This document shows, piece after piece, positions 45,622-53,869 of a stretch of DNA of 64,000 nucleotides. How positions within the stretch are numbered: the first letter of the stretch is position 1; every line of letters starts with the position of its first letter. A model generated the notes under the pieces. The model searched no databases, was not told the DNA's origin, and saw only the letters and a list, made by a program, of their open reading frames with translations. The stretch covers positions 62,001 through 126,000 of the forward strand of contig NZ_AUJX01000004.1 of the NCBI RefSeq assembly GCF_000424445.1, read 5' to 3'. Position numbers and translations under genes: made by a program. Source of the stretch: Oribacterium sp. NK2B42. GTDB lineage: Bacteria; Bacillota; Clostridia; Lachnospirales; Lachnospiraceae.

Positions 45622-46767
45622 TTAGCCAAGAGATGCAAGGATGTCATCTACATTTGCAGTTGTAACCTTAACGTAATCGCATCCGATGTAGTGCTCATTG
45701 CCCTCACCTGTGAGATATCTTACAGCTGCATCTGCTGCTGAGTGAGACTGTGAGATGTGATCGTTAAATACTGTACCTGTCTGCTTTCCGGACTTAACGT
45801 TGTCGCAAGCCTCCTGAAGAGCATCTACACCAAGAAGGTATACATCTGTTCCAACTGTCTCGCCTGCTGCCTCGATAGCCTGAAGAGCACCAAGAGCCAT
45901 AGCGTCGTTGTTACAGAATACAACTTCGATATCCTTGCCGTGCTGTGCAAGAGAGTTAGCTACAAGTGACTGTGCCTGAGCCTGATCCCAGTTACCTACC
46001 TGATCATCGAGGCACTCAACCTCAACACCTGCATCTGTAAGAGCCTTAACTGAGAACTCTGTTCTGTACTGAGCATCAACGTTCTCAGGGTCACCCTCGA
46101 TCATGATGTAAGAAACCTTACCATCGCCGTTGATATCGCCCTTGTTCTCAAGATCTAATACGATCTCGCCCTGCATTGTACCTGACTGACGGGCATCACA
46201 TCCAACGTATGTTACGTTCATGTTCTCTGTCTTCCATCTTTCCTCTTCCTGAGCATCCGGCTCACGGTTGATGTAAACGAGAGGAATGTTAGCCTCAGTT
46301 ACCATATCTGTGATTGTAGCTGCTGATGAAGAGTTAACAGGGTTGATGATGAGAACGTCTACACCTGATGTGATGAAGTTCTGGATCTGGTTTGTCTGAG
46401 TAGCCTGGTCATTAGCACCGTCTACGATAGAAATATTCTCAGGTTTGAATCCGAGAGACTCGAGATATGACTGTAACTCATTTCTGAAGAGTGTCATGAA
46501 GTTATCAGAGAACTGATAGATACATACACCAACCTTCTTGTCAGCAAGGTCTGCTGAGCCGGCTTCTGCTGCGGCCTCTGTAGCTGCCTCTGTTGCGGCT
46601 GCGGCTGCCTCTGTTGCGGCTGCTGTTGTCTCTGCAGGAGCTGCTGCCTCTGTTGCGGCTGCTGTTGTAGCTGCTGCTGTTGTAGCTGCTGTGTTAGATG
46701 ATCCACAACCTGCAAGCATTGATACTGCCATTGCTGATACTGTAAGTAAGCTAAGTGCTTTCTTCAT
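45622..46767 (-). CDS. mglB: Galactose/methylgalactoside-binding lipoprotein
   Basis: The 381-residue protein begins with a lipoprotein signal peptide (LTVSAMAVSMLAGC, lipid-bearing Cys at 22). Residues 23-72 are a low-complexity Ala/Thr/Glu linker that probably spans the cell wall. The binding fold follows: KKVGVCIYQFSDNFMTLFRNEL, VDVLIINPVNSSSAATITDMVTEANIPLVYINREPD, then VVFCNNDAMALGALQAIEAAG and YLLGVDALQEACDNVKSG. This matches the galactose-binding protein with its sugar-stacking aromatic and calcium-loop acidic residues in the expected places. AGGAGG precedes the ATG. It is the first gene of the mglB-mglA-mglC unit. Confidence 0.93.
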   Translation of the reverse strand: MKKALSLLTVSAMAVSMLAGCGSSNTAATTAAATTAAATEAAAPAETTAAATEAAAAATEAATEAAAEAGSADLADKKVGVCIYQFSDNFMTLFRNELQSYLESLGFKPENISIVDGANDQATQTNQIQNFITSGVDVLIINPVNSSSAATITDMVTEANIPLVYINREPDAQEEERWKTENMNVTYVGCDARQSGTMQGEIVLDLENKGDINGDGKVSYIMIEGDPENVDAQYRTEFSVKALTDAGVEVECLDDQVGNWDQAQAQSLVANSLAQHGKDIEVVFCNNDAMALGALQAIEAAGETVGTDVYLLGVDALQEACDNVKSGKQTGTVFNDHISQSHSAADAAVRYLTGEGNEHYIGCDYVKVTTANVDDILASLG

Positions 46768-46801
46768 AATAATCCAATCCTCCTAGATTTTGTTGTGTTT
46801 T

Positions 46802-46815
46802 GCGGTGTTCACCGC
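46802..46815. promoter_or_regulatory. Palindrome in the mglB leader
   Basis: GCGGTGTTCACCGC is a 14-bp inverted repeat (6-bp arms, TT centre) about 35 bp upstream of the mglB start. Upstream on the minus strand is an extended -10 (TGTTATTAT). It may be an operator or a leader hairpin; no regulator is assigned. Confidence 0.45.
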
Positions 46816-46873
46816 GATTTGTTGTTTAAATAATAACAAGCAACATCTTTTGAAAGAATAGATTATTCTTCTT

Positions 46874-47812
46874 TTAATCTTGAAAATTCTTCTTATCTTC
46901 GATAATGTACAGAGGCCTGTCTTTAAGCTCTTCGAAAAGCACGGCTATATACTCTCCGATGATGCCGATTACTATAAAAAGAACCGCAAACATAAAGCAC
47001 AGAAGAACAACAATTGTGGCATATCCGGATGGTGCCCCGTCATGGGTGCACAGGGTATATATAAGAAGTACAAGCCCCAGGAATCCGCTGCTTAAGCCTG
47101 CGAAGATGCCGAGCTTCAGCGGAACATTGGAAAAGCACATGATAGTATTCATGGCAAAGGTAAAGAGCTTTTTTATGGAATAATGACTCTTTCCCGCAAT
47201 TCTCGGAGCCGCCTTATACTCTATGGTGGTTTTTCTGAATCCCACATTCTGTACATAGCCACGAAGGAATCTTACCTTCTCCCGGTAGTTTTTCATAAGT
47301 ACCTTCTGAACCGTACTTGTGATGGCAAAGAAATCCGAAGCATTCGGTTCAAGATAGATATCAGACAGCTTATTGATGAGCCAGTAAAAGCCTCCGGAGG
47401 TTATCTTTTTGATAAGTCCCGCTGTTTCATTGCTGGTTCTTACCATTGAGATAACCTGGTATCCATCATCAAAAGCCCGCGTTATGGCATCGAGATATTC
47501 AGGGGGATGCTGAAGATCTGCATCCATAAACACCAGTCCGTCTCCCGATGCATAGTCAAGACCTGCTATCATCGCCGCTTCATGACCGAAATTTCTGGAA
47601 AAGCTTATAAGCTTAATGTGCTCTTTGTCGGTATCAGCCAGCTCCGAAAGTATCTCACCGGTTCTGTCCTTTGAGCCGTCATTTACAAATATAAACTCGT
47701 AATTCCAGCCCTTTTCACGGAGCTTCTCACCATATTCCTTTGTGACTCTGTAGAATTCCTTTACTCCTGCCTCTTCATTGTAGGCGGAAACGACGATGCT
47801 AAGCAGTTTCAT
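46874..47812 (-). CDS. GT2-family polyprenyl-phosphate glycosyltransferase (GtrB/DPM1-like)
   Basis: The 312-residue protein has an N-terminal GT-A domain with the nucleotide-binding FVNDGSKDRTGEIL, the catalytic-metal motif FMDADLQHPPEY and a C-terminal pair of membrane helices (IFAGLSSGFLGLVLLIY and IVVLLCFMFAVLFIVIGIIGEYIAVL). This layout is that of enzymes that move a sugar from UDP to a polyprenyl phosphate. The flipped lipid-sugar is then used outside the membrane by GT-C enzymes such as the two large membrane proteins of this cluster (inference). It is the last gene of the glycan cluster, 8 bp after licD. Confidence 0.9.
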   Translation of the reverse strand: MKLLSIVVSAYNEEAGVKEFYRVTKEYGEKLREKGWNYEFIFVNDGSKDRTGEILSELADTDKEHIKLISFSRNFGHEAAMIAGLDYASGDGLVFMDADLQHPPEYLDAITRAFDDGYQVISMVRTSNETAGLIKKITSGGFYWLINKLSDIYLEPNASDFFAITSTVQKVLMKNYREKVRFLRGYVQNVGFRKTTIEYKAAPRIAGKSHYSIKKLFTFAMNTIMCFSNVPLKLGIFAGLSSGFLGLVLLIYTLCTHDGAPSGYATIVVLLCFMFAVLFIVIGIIGEYIAVLFEELKDRPLYIIEDKKNFQD

Positions 47813-47820
47813 TGTATCTC

Positions 47821-48702
47821 CTATAGTATCTCAAGCTCTCTTCCGCTGTGGGAGGGCTGACGCTTCTCAACAGGCGGAAGCTTCATATAATTTCCGTAAA
47901 GCATTTTGAGAACCTTGTCCCACTCTCTGGGACCTGTAAATCTTTCACCTTCAAATTCAAAGGAAACCGGTTCCTCCCAGCTGTCCTTCACCACGCAGTA
48001 CTGAAAATCCGGCTGATAGTTTGAGAAAAAGGATTCTCCGGCAGAAACATTTTTATCCTTTTTATAAAGCTCTGTGTATTTTCCTGCGCTGTTATCCTGC
48101 CACCTGAATATGGTCTTCATGGGAACCAGTTTCCCAAGACCGACAAGTACCGATACCTCAAGTTTCTGGAAACCTTTGTATTTTGACCAGTCAAGCTTTC
48201 GTCTGTGGGCCATGCCCATACCGAAAAATATCTGCTGCTTTAAACGCATAAGCTTAGATGAAAGCTTTCCCTTGGGCAGTCTGTCGATAATGAAAAGATC
48301 CACCCAAAGGTGATTAAGCTTTCCTTCGTAAAACTCCATATCCGCGTCATCCTCTGAGTGCCTGCGGGAATTCTTATATATTACCCTGGGGACGAAATCG
48401 TAGAAGGCTTCACCTTTCCGGTACTCATCCGGCATTATCAGTTCCATGTTTTTCGGAAGCTCAAGATTTGCTATAACCTTGAACTTTTCAAACTCCTCCC
48501 GTCTGAAGCAGAGATCCACATCATCATCCCAGGGAATGAAGCCTCGGTGTCTTACAGCTCCCAGAAGGGTCCCGGAATCGATAAGATAGGTAATGTTATG
48601 TCTTATGCAGATTTCTCTTACTGCTTTTAATATTTCAAGATTTGCCTTATGGATTTTTTCGAGGTCAAATTCAAAGTCAGTATTTTTACTAGTGTTTTCC
48701 AT
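47821..48702 (-). CDS. LicD-family phosphotransferase
   Basis: Starting at the ATG at 48702 with GGGAG upstream, the protein has 293 residues. The LicD motif is complete: RHNITYLIDSGTLLGAVRHRGFIPWDDDVDLCFRREEFEKF, where the paired Asp residues of DDDVD bind metal in this nucleotidyltransferase-fold family. Known members attach phosphocholine, phosphoribitol or other phospho-groups to surface glycans or teichoic acids. The donor here is not predictable. It follows the rfbH gene after a hairpin and is 8 bp from the next glycosyltransferase. Confidence 0.88.
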   Translation of the reverse strand: MENTSKNTDFEFDLEKIHKANLEILKAVREICIRHNITYLIDSGTLLGAVRHRGFIPWDDDVDLCFRREEFEKFKVIANLELPKNMELIMPDEYRKGEAFYDFVPRVIYKNSRRHSEDDADMEFYEGKLNHLWVDLFIIDRLPKGKLSSKLMRLKQQIFFGMGMAHRRKLDWSKYKGFQKLEVSVLVGLGKLVPMKTIFRWQDNSAGKYTELYKKDKNVSAGESFFSNYQPDFQYCVVKDSWEEPVSFEFEGERFTGPREWDKVLKMLYGNYMKLPPVEKRQPSHSGRELEIL

Positions 48703-48713
48703 TATTACTCCCA

Positions 48714-48758
48714 TGAGTCAGGCATAAACCGGATTTATCCGGATCCGCACCTGACTCA
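48714..48758. terminator. Hairpin between rfbH and licD
   Basis: TGAGTCAGG and CCTGACTCA form the outer 9-bp stem; CCGGAT/ATCCGG forms an inner stem. It ends 12 bases upstream of the licD start and has no T-tract, so mRNA processing or attenuation is more likely than full termination. Confidence 0.55.
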
Positions 48759-48789
48759 CCAATAAAGTAAGAAGCTTTACTTTCAAACT

Positions 48790-50127
48790 TTATCTTAATG
48801 CTTCCAGCAGGATTTTTGCCATGTAGCTGAGCTTTTCGTCAGTCATACCGGGATATAAGCCTACCCAGAAGGTATCCTTCATGATCCTGTCTGTAATTTC
48901 CAGGCTTCCAACAACGCGGTATCCTTCGCCGGTTTTTCTCATTTCATCAAAGCATGGATGCTTTATGAGATTTCCCGCAAAAAGCATTCTGGTCTGAACC
49001 CCGTGATCCTCCACATATCTCACAACCTGCTCTCTTTCAACACCTTCTTTACAGGTCATAAGGAAACCGAACCAGCTTGGATCCGAATCCGGCTCTGCCT
49101 CAGGAAGTATCAGCTTTTCTTCAGCACCGCCCTTTATGAGAAGCTCCTTTAAATAAGTAAAATTATGCTTTCTCTTCTCAACAAATCCCGGGAACTTTTC
49201 AAGCTGTGCAACTCCCACAGCAGCCTGCATGTCTGTTGCCTTCAGGTTATATCCGAAATGAGAGTAAACGTACTTATGGTCATATCCCTTTGGAAGCTCG
49301 CCGTACTGTCCGTCGAAACGATGGCCGCAGGTATTGTCCTTTCCGGGCGCACACCAGCAGTCTCTTCCCCAGTCTCTGATGCTTCTCATGATACGATGAA
49401 GCAGCGGGTTGTTGGTGTAGCAGGCTCCGCCCTCACCCATTGTCATATGATGAGGAGGGTAGAAGCTGGAGGTTCCGATATCACCGATGGTGCCGGTAAG
49501 CTTTGTCTCTCCGTCAATTGTGTAGGTGGAGCCCAGTGCATCGCAGTTGTCCTCCACAAGCCAGAGATCATGCTTATCACAAAATTCCTTTACAGCCTTT
49601 AGATTAAAAGGATTTCCCAGAGTGTGGGCTATCATAACCGCTTTGGTTTTTTTGCTTAAGGCATCCTCAAGCTTTGTAACATCTATGTCACAGGTGGGTA
49701 ATGTCACGTCCACAAAAACAGGCACTGCCCCGTACTGGATTACAGGGGTTACGGTTGTGGGGAATCCCGCCGCAACTGTGATGACTTCATCTCCGCGTCT
49801 CACCTGTCTCTCCTTAAGAAGAGGACTTGTTAATGTACTGAAGGCGAGAAGATTGGCACTGGAACCGGAGTTCACGAGACTCACATACTTAACTCCCAGG
49901 TACTTTCCGAATTCATGCTCAAACTTATCCGTGAATCTTCCTGCCGTGAGCCAGAACTCCAAAGCACTGTCCACAAGGTTAACCATTTCTTTGTCATCAT
50001 ATACACGGCTTGCGTAAGGGATTCGGTCCCCCTCCTCATAGGGCTTTGCCGGTACTTTATATTTTTTTGCATATTCAGATACAAGATCCAGTATCTCCTG
50101 TCTTGCCTGCTGCTCTGTTTTTTCCAT
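48790..50127 (-). CDS. rfbH: CDP-6-deoxy-4-hexulose-3-dehydrase (RfbH/DdhC-type)
   Basis: This PMP- and iron-sulfur-dependent dehydratase of 445 residues removes the 3-hydroxyl of CDP-6-deoxy-4-keto-glucose on the way to 3,6-dideoxyhexoses. The aminotransferase fold is shown by NSGSSANLLAFSTLTS and VEDNCDALGSTY. The usual PLP-binding Lys is replaced by His in SFYPPHHMTMGEGGA, the defining change of this enzyme. The Cys residues of DCWCAPGKDNTCGHRF are consistent with its 2Fe-2S cluster. The genes for the two earlier enzymes, rfbG and rfbF, lie upstream on the same strand. Confidence 0.94.
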   Translation of the reverse strand: MEKTEQQARQEILDLVSEYAKKYKVPAKPYEEGDRIPYASRVYDDKEMVNLVDSALEFWLTAGRFTDKFEHEFGKYLGVKYVSLVNSGSSANLLAFSTLTSPLLKERQVRRGDEVITVAAGFPTTVTPVIQYGAVPVFVDVTLPTCDIDVTKLEDALSKKTKAVMIAHTLGNPFNLKAVKEFCDKHDLWLVEDNCDALGSTYTIDGETKLTGTIGDIGTSSFYPPHHMTMGEGGACYTNNPLLHRIMRSIRDWGRDCWCAPGKDNTCGHRFDGQYGELPKGYDHKYVYSHFGYNLKATDMQAAVGVAQLEKFPGFVEKRKHNFTYLKELLIKGGAEEKLILPEAEPDSDPSWFGFLMTCKEGVEREQVVRYVEDHGVQTRMLFAGNLIKHPCFDEMRKTGEGYRVVGSLEITDRIMKDTFWVGLYPGMTDEKLSYMAKILLEALR

Positions 50128-50277
50128 AATAATTCTCTTTCTAAATGTTATATTTACCTGATTCAGGCTTTAAATTCGTGTTAGTCTCATTCCGACTTTT
50201 TTCTTTTCAAATGATCATAGATAATGCAATATCATATAGCATATTTTATGAAATCATGAATCAAGTTAATAATTTTA

Positions 50278-51369
50278 TTAATCCGCCAGAAATCCTTTAA
50301 TCTGCTCTTCAGTATATTTCAGCATGTCCTCTTTGTCATGCCATGCCCGGTACCACTTAACGGTTTCACGGACAGCTTCATCCACGTGCCATACGGGAGC
50401 CCAGCCCAAGGTCTTCTTGATCTTCCCGGTATCAAGCATCAGGAATGATGCTTCGTGGGGAGCGTTGCTCTCTGCTTCTGTATGCCACCTTGCGCCCTCA
50501 CCCCAGGAGGCCACAAATTTATCCGCCAAATTTCCTGTTGTGATGGCATCCGACTCGTCGGGACCAACATTATAACAATCGGAAACCTCCGGGTTCTCAG
50601 CCTGTCTCATGGCGATGAGCAGGTATACGTAAAGGGGCTCCAGGACATGCTGATAGGGTCTCGTGCTGTAGGGATTTCTCACATGAATGCTGTTTCCCGA
50701 AACTGTATCTCTTACGCAGTCGGGGATGATACGGTCTCTTGCAAAATCACCTCCGCCGATAACATTACCGGCACGGGCTGTGGAGATAGGGGTAACCGGA
50801 TCCTTATCACCGAAAAATGATTTTGTGTAGCTGTGGGTCACAAGCTCGGAACAGGACTTTGAATTACTGTAGGGATCGTAACCGTCAAGCTTTTCTTCTT
50901 CCTTAAATGGATGATCCATGAGGTCGCTGTTTTCATAAACCTTATCGGTGGTGACATTCAGGAAGGTCTTTACCCTGTCATCCCCAAATTCACGGCTTTT
51001 TCTCACACACTCAAGTATGTTGACGGTACCCATAACATTTATCTCATAGGTTTCTCTCGGTATCTCATAGGAAGTTCTCACTATGGGCTGGGCCGCAAGG
51101 TGAAGAACCACCTGAGGTTTTACCTTCTCAAAGAAGGAGCTTAAATGCTGATAATCCCTGATATCTCCGGTCTCAGAGGCCATAATTTTTTCGAGACCGA
51201 GTATCCTGAAAAGGGATGGCTCGGTAGGGGGCTCCAATGCATAGCCGCAGACCTCTGCACCAAGCATCCTCAGCATCAGGGACAGCCAGCTGCCCTTAAA
51301 CCCGGTATGCCCGGTGACCAGCACCCTTTTTCCGCTGTAATAGTTTTTTAATTCTGTAAATTTCGACAT
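50278..51369 (-). CDS. rfbG: CDP-glucose 4,6-dehydratase
   Basis: This extended short-chain dehydrogenase of 363 residues converts CDP-glucose to CDP-4-keto-6-deoxyglucose. The NAD-binding motif GHTGFKGSWLSLML is close to the N-terminus. The catalytic Tyr-Lys pair is in YDPYSNSKSCSE, and TTDKVYEN provides the catalytic Thr and Asp. It lies between rfbF and rfbH, in pathway order. The gaps on either side are 150-170 bp and contain only small hairpins. Confidence 0.95.
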   Translation of the reverse strand: MSKFTELKNYYSGKRVLVTGHTGFKGSWLSLMLRMLGAEVCGYALEPPTEPSLFRILGLEKIMASETGDIRDYQHLSSFFEKVKPQVVLHLAAQPIVRTSYEIPRETYEINVMGTVNILECVRKSREFGDDRVKTFLNVTTDKVYENSDLMDHPFKEEEKLDGYDPYSNSKSCSELVTHSYTKSFFGDKDPVTPISTARAGNVIGGGDFARDRIIPDCVRDTVSGNSIHVRNPYSTRPYQHVLEPLYVYLLIAMRQAENPEVSDCYNVGPDESDAITTGNLADKFVASWGEGARWHTEAESNAPHEASFLMLDTGKIKKTLGWAPVWHVDEAVRETVKWYRAWHDKEDMLKYTEEQIKGFLAD

Positions 51370-51538
51370 TTATTCTTCTCCAAAGCGATCTCATAAATCC
51401 CGGGGAAATTTGGGACCCTTCAATACTCACAGCTCACCCTGAATCAAATAGGGGTTTTTACCCTACCCGCTTATGGGTTTCCGGTATGCGAAGCCGGTAT
51501 ATCGCTATCGACGAACCAGCAATACAATTCGGGATGTT

Positions 51539-52312
51539 TTACTTCCATCTTTTCCAGGGAGCTCTGTCCTCTTCCCAAAGGGTTTCAAGGAGCTTCTTTT
51601 CTCTCTGGGTATCCATGCACTGCCAGAAGCCCGGGTGATAGAAGCTCATAAGCTCTCCATCAGCTGCAAGCTTATGCATTGGCTCCCGCTCAAGGACACA
51701 TTTGTCACCGGTCAGATAATCAAAGACCTTTGGATTAAAGATCATGAAACCTCCGTTTATGATGGCTCCGTCTTCATTCTGTTTTTCCCTGAAGGACTTT
51801 ATCCTGTTGTTGTCATCTATATCCAGAACGCCCTTCTGCTGGGCGAGAGATACTGTAGTAATGGTTGCGATCTTTCCGTGGCTTCTATGGAACTTTTCAA
51901 GAGCGCTAATGTCTACATCGGACACTCCGTCACCATAGGTAAGCATGAAGGGCTCATCCCCCACATACTTCTGCACTCTCTTGATACGTCCTCCGGTCAT
52001 GGTATTGAGTCCCGTATCAACTATGGTAACCTTCCAGGGCTCATTCATGTTGTTATGGACTTCCATACTGTTATTACTGAGATCAAAGGTGACATCCGAG
52101 TTATGCAGGAAGTAATTCGCAAAAAACTCTTTTATGACATACTGCTTATAGCCCGCCAGTATGATGAAATCATTATAGCCGTAGCTTGAATAGTATTTCA
52201 TGATATGCCAGAGTATGGGCATCTCGCCTATCTCTATCATGGGCTTTGGCTTTAAATGTGATTCCTCTGAAATACGTGTTCCGAATCCACCTGCTAAAAT
52301 CAATACTTTCAT
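51539..52312 (-). CDS. rfbF: Glucose-1-phosphate cytidylyltransferase
   Basis: This 257-residue nucleotidyltransferase makes CDP-glucose from CTP and glucose-1-phosphate. The signature LAGGFGTRISEESHLKPKPMIEIGEMPILWHIMKYYSSYG gives the phosphate-binding loop and the catalytic Lys. FMLTYGDGVSDVDI holds the metal-binding Asp, and GGFMIFNPKVFDYL follows. It is the first step of the RfbF-RfbG-RfbH route. It starts only 3 bp after the stop of the upstream membrane protein, so it is translated from the same message. Confidence 0.96.
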   Translation of the reverse strand: MKVLILAGGFGTRISEESHLKPKPMIEIGEMPILWHIMKYYSSYGYNDFIILAGYKQYVIKEFFANYFLHNSDVTFDLSNNSMEVHNNMNEPWKVTIVDTGLNTMTGGRIKRVQKYVGDEPFMLTYGDGVSDVDISALEKFHRSHGKIATITTVSLAQQKGVLDIDDNNRIKSFREKQNEDGAIINGGFMIFNPKVFDYLTGDKCVLEREPMHKLAADGELMSFYHPGFWQCMDTQREKKLLETLWEEDRAPWKRWK

Positions 52313-52315
52313 TTT

Positions 52316-53869
52316 CTATCTCCCACTAAAGACATTAAGCTTATTATCCTGAAGAACGGATATGGCGTGTCTAACCTTATTGGCACCATGATTATACTCA
52401 AAAATCGCATTAAGTTCATCATCGGTGTAATCGTCAGCATTTAATGCAGCTTCCCTTATGGATTCAAAGTATATCTTCCTATAGGGCATATTGTTTATCT
52501 CTACCCTGTTGGTGACAAGGGTTCCTGCTATAAACAAAACCGGGATTGCCAATGCAAAAAACAGGGACACAAGCGAAAGGATTCCGGGATTACTTCTCCG
52601 TCTCTTTCTGCTTCCGGGCTCCAGTCTTTTCTCTTTATGCCTGTATATAAGATATTTTTCATACCAGTCCGTAAACAGAAGGCCATAGATCATTATGAGC
52701 CCAAGGACTCCCGGCATATACTGGAGCGAATATCTGCTCTGCCAGGCATAAATTTCTGTAAGAAAAATATACCTCGATAAAAATACCAGTGCATGGCTGC
52801 TAAGTCCGCTGACCATAAGTATAAGGGGAAATACTGTTTTTCTGTAAATGCCTTTCCTGAAGAACAGTATAAATGCTATTAAATAGGTTGCAACCACAAG
52901 TGCACCGGTGAGATATATCTCACTGTAGTCTATGGCTCCGAGTCCCAGCATTGACTCAAGACATGAACCATCCATCACTTCAGATGCAAAACCGTTAAGT
53001 ATAAAGTGAACCGTGAATCCGGTCTGCTCTGTCAGCACTTCCATAAGTGTCACATCAGCTGCTCCTGCGTATTCATATCTTGCCATGGAATTGCTCCACA
53101 GAAACATCAGCACCGGTATGGCTGTGGTTATAACATATATAGGGATACGGCTTCTGTCCACATTCCGGTTTTTTATCATAAGCATGTAGAAAGCTGCTGT
53201 AATAAGGGCTGCACAATACTGTACAATATAGGGGCCCGAAACCAGAAGTGCTATATAGGGAAGCACAGTCAGAAGCACATCGTCATATTTCTTTTTGGTA
53301 CCTGTAAAAACTCTTTCCAGAATATAGTAGTTATAAAAGAAGAGTCCGTAGCTCAGGAAATGTGGGTAGCCCGAACCATTAAGGAGAAGCTCCCACTTGT
53401 TAAGGCTGAAGCCCACTGCCATAAGTGCAAGTACGGAAAACACATTGAGCCGCGTTCTTCTAATATAGAGGTTCACGGAAATCATCATAAGGAGCACTCC
53501 CAATATGCCCAGCACTCTGTCAAAGTCCACAGAATAAGATAAAAAGGTGACATTAAACCATCTTATCAGGTAGGTGACCGGGATACGGGTAAGTATGTCC
53601 GGCACCATAAAGCTTTCTCTTGCCAGAGTATCCGGGAGATAGCTGTTTATAAGCCTAATATAATCAGAGTACACCACATCGATGGATGCTCCTTTTATAT
53701 ACCATAAAAGAAAGACTGTCCCCAAAAACGGGAGGAGCATCACTGTGCTGCTCCATACTTTATAGACAGGGCTTTGTGTCCTCGCTTCATTCACTGCCTC
53801 ATGGTAGTTAAGGGCTTTTCCCTCTGAACCGTAATTTAATTTTATGCTATCCCTTTTGTGTGATGGCAT
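52316..53869 (-). CDS. Multi-pass membrane protein, probable GT-C-type glycosyltransferase
   Basis: The 517-residue protein has about 11 hydrophobic segments and a large loop after the first helix containing YSDYIRLINSYLPDTLARESFM. It has no close recognised family, but the topology resembles lipid-sugar-dependent GT-C transferases (GtrII-like). Its start overlaps the preceding gene by 23 bases. Together with the polyprenyl-phosphate transferase at 46874 it would add side-chain sugars outside the membrane (inference). A flippase or a ligase are alternatives. Confidence 0.65.
   Translation of the reverse strand: MPSHKRDSIKLNYGSEGKALNYHEAVNEARTQSPVYKVWSSTVMLLPFLGTVFLLWYIKGASIDVVYSDYIRLINSYLPDTLARESFMVPDILTRIPVTYLIRWFNVTFLSYSVDFDRVLGILGVLLMMISVNLYIRRTRLNVFSVLALMAVGFSLNKWELLLNGSGYPHFLSYGLFFYNYYILERVFTGTKKKYDDVLLTVLPYIALLVSGPYIVQYCAALITAAFYMLMIKNRNVDRSRIPIYVITTAIPVLMFLWSNSMARYEYAGAADVTLMEVLTEQTGFTVHFILNGFASEVMDGSCLESMLGLGAIDYSEIYLTGALVVATYLIAFILFFRKGIYRKTVFPLILMVSGLSSHALVFLSRYIFLTEIYAWQSRYSLQYMPGVLGLIMIYGLLFTDWYEKYLIYRHKEKRLEPGSRKRRRSNPGILSLVSLFFALAIPVLFIAGTLVTNRVEINNMPYRKIYFESIREAALNADDYTDDELNAIFEYNHGANKVRHAISVLQDNKLNVFSGR

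Noticed and set aside
46538-46786. Ala/Val-rich plus-strand frame opposite mglB
   Set aside because: It is the complement of the Ala/Thr linker repeats and the signal peptide, not a separate gene.
51370-51538. Possible T-box or riboswitch leader before rfbF or after rfbG
   Set aside because: Several small hairpins and GGGT-type motifs occur, but no T-box sequence or known aptamer pattern could be matched.
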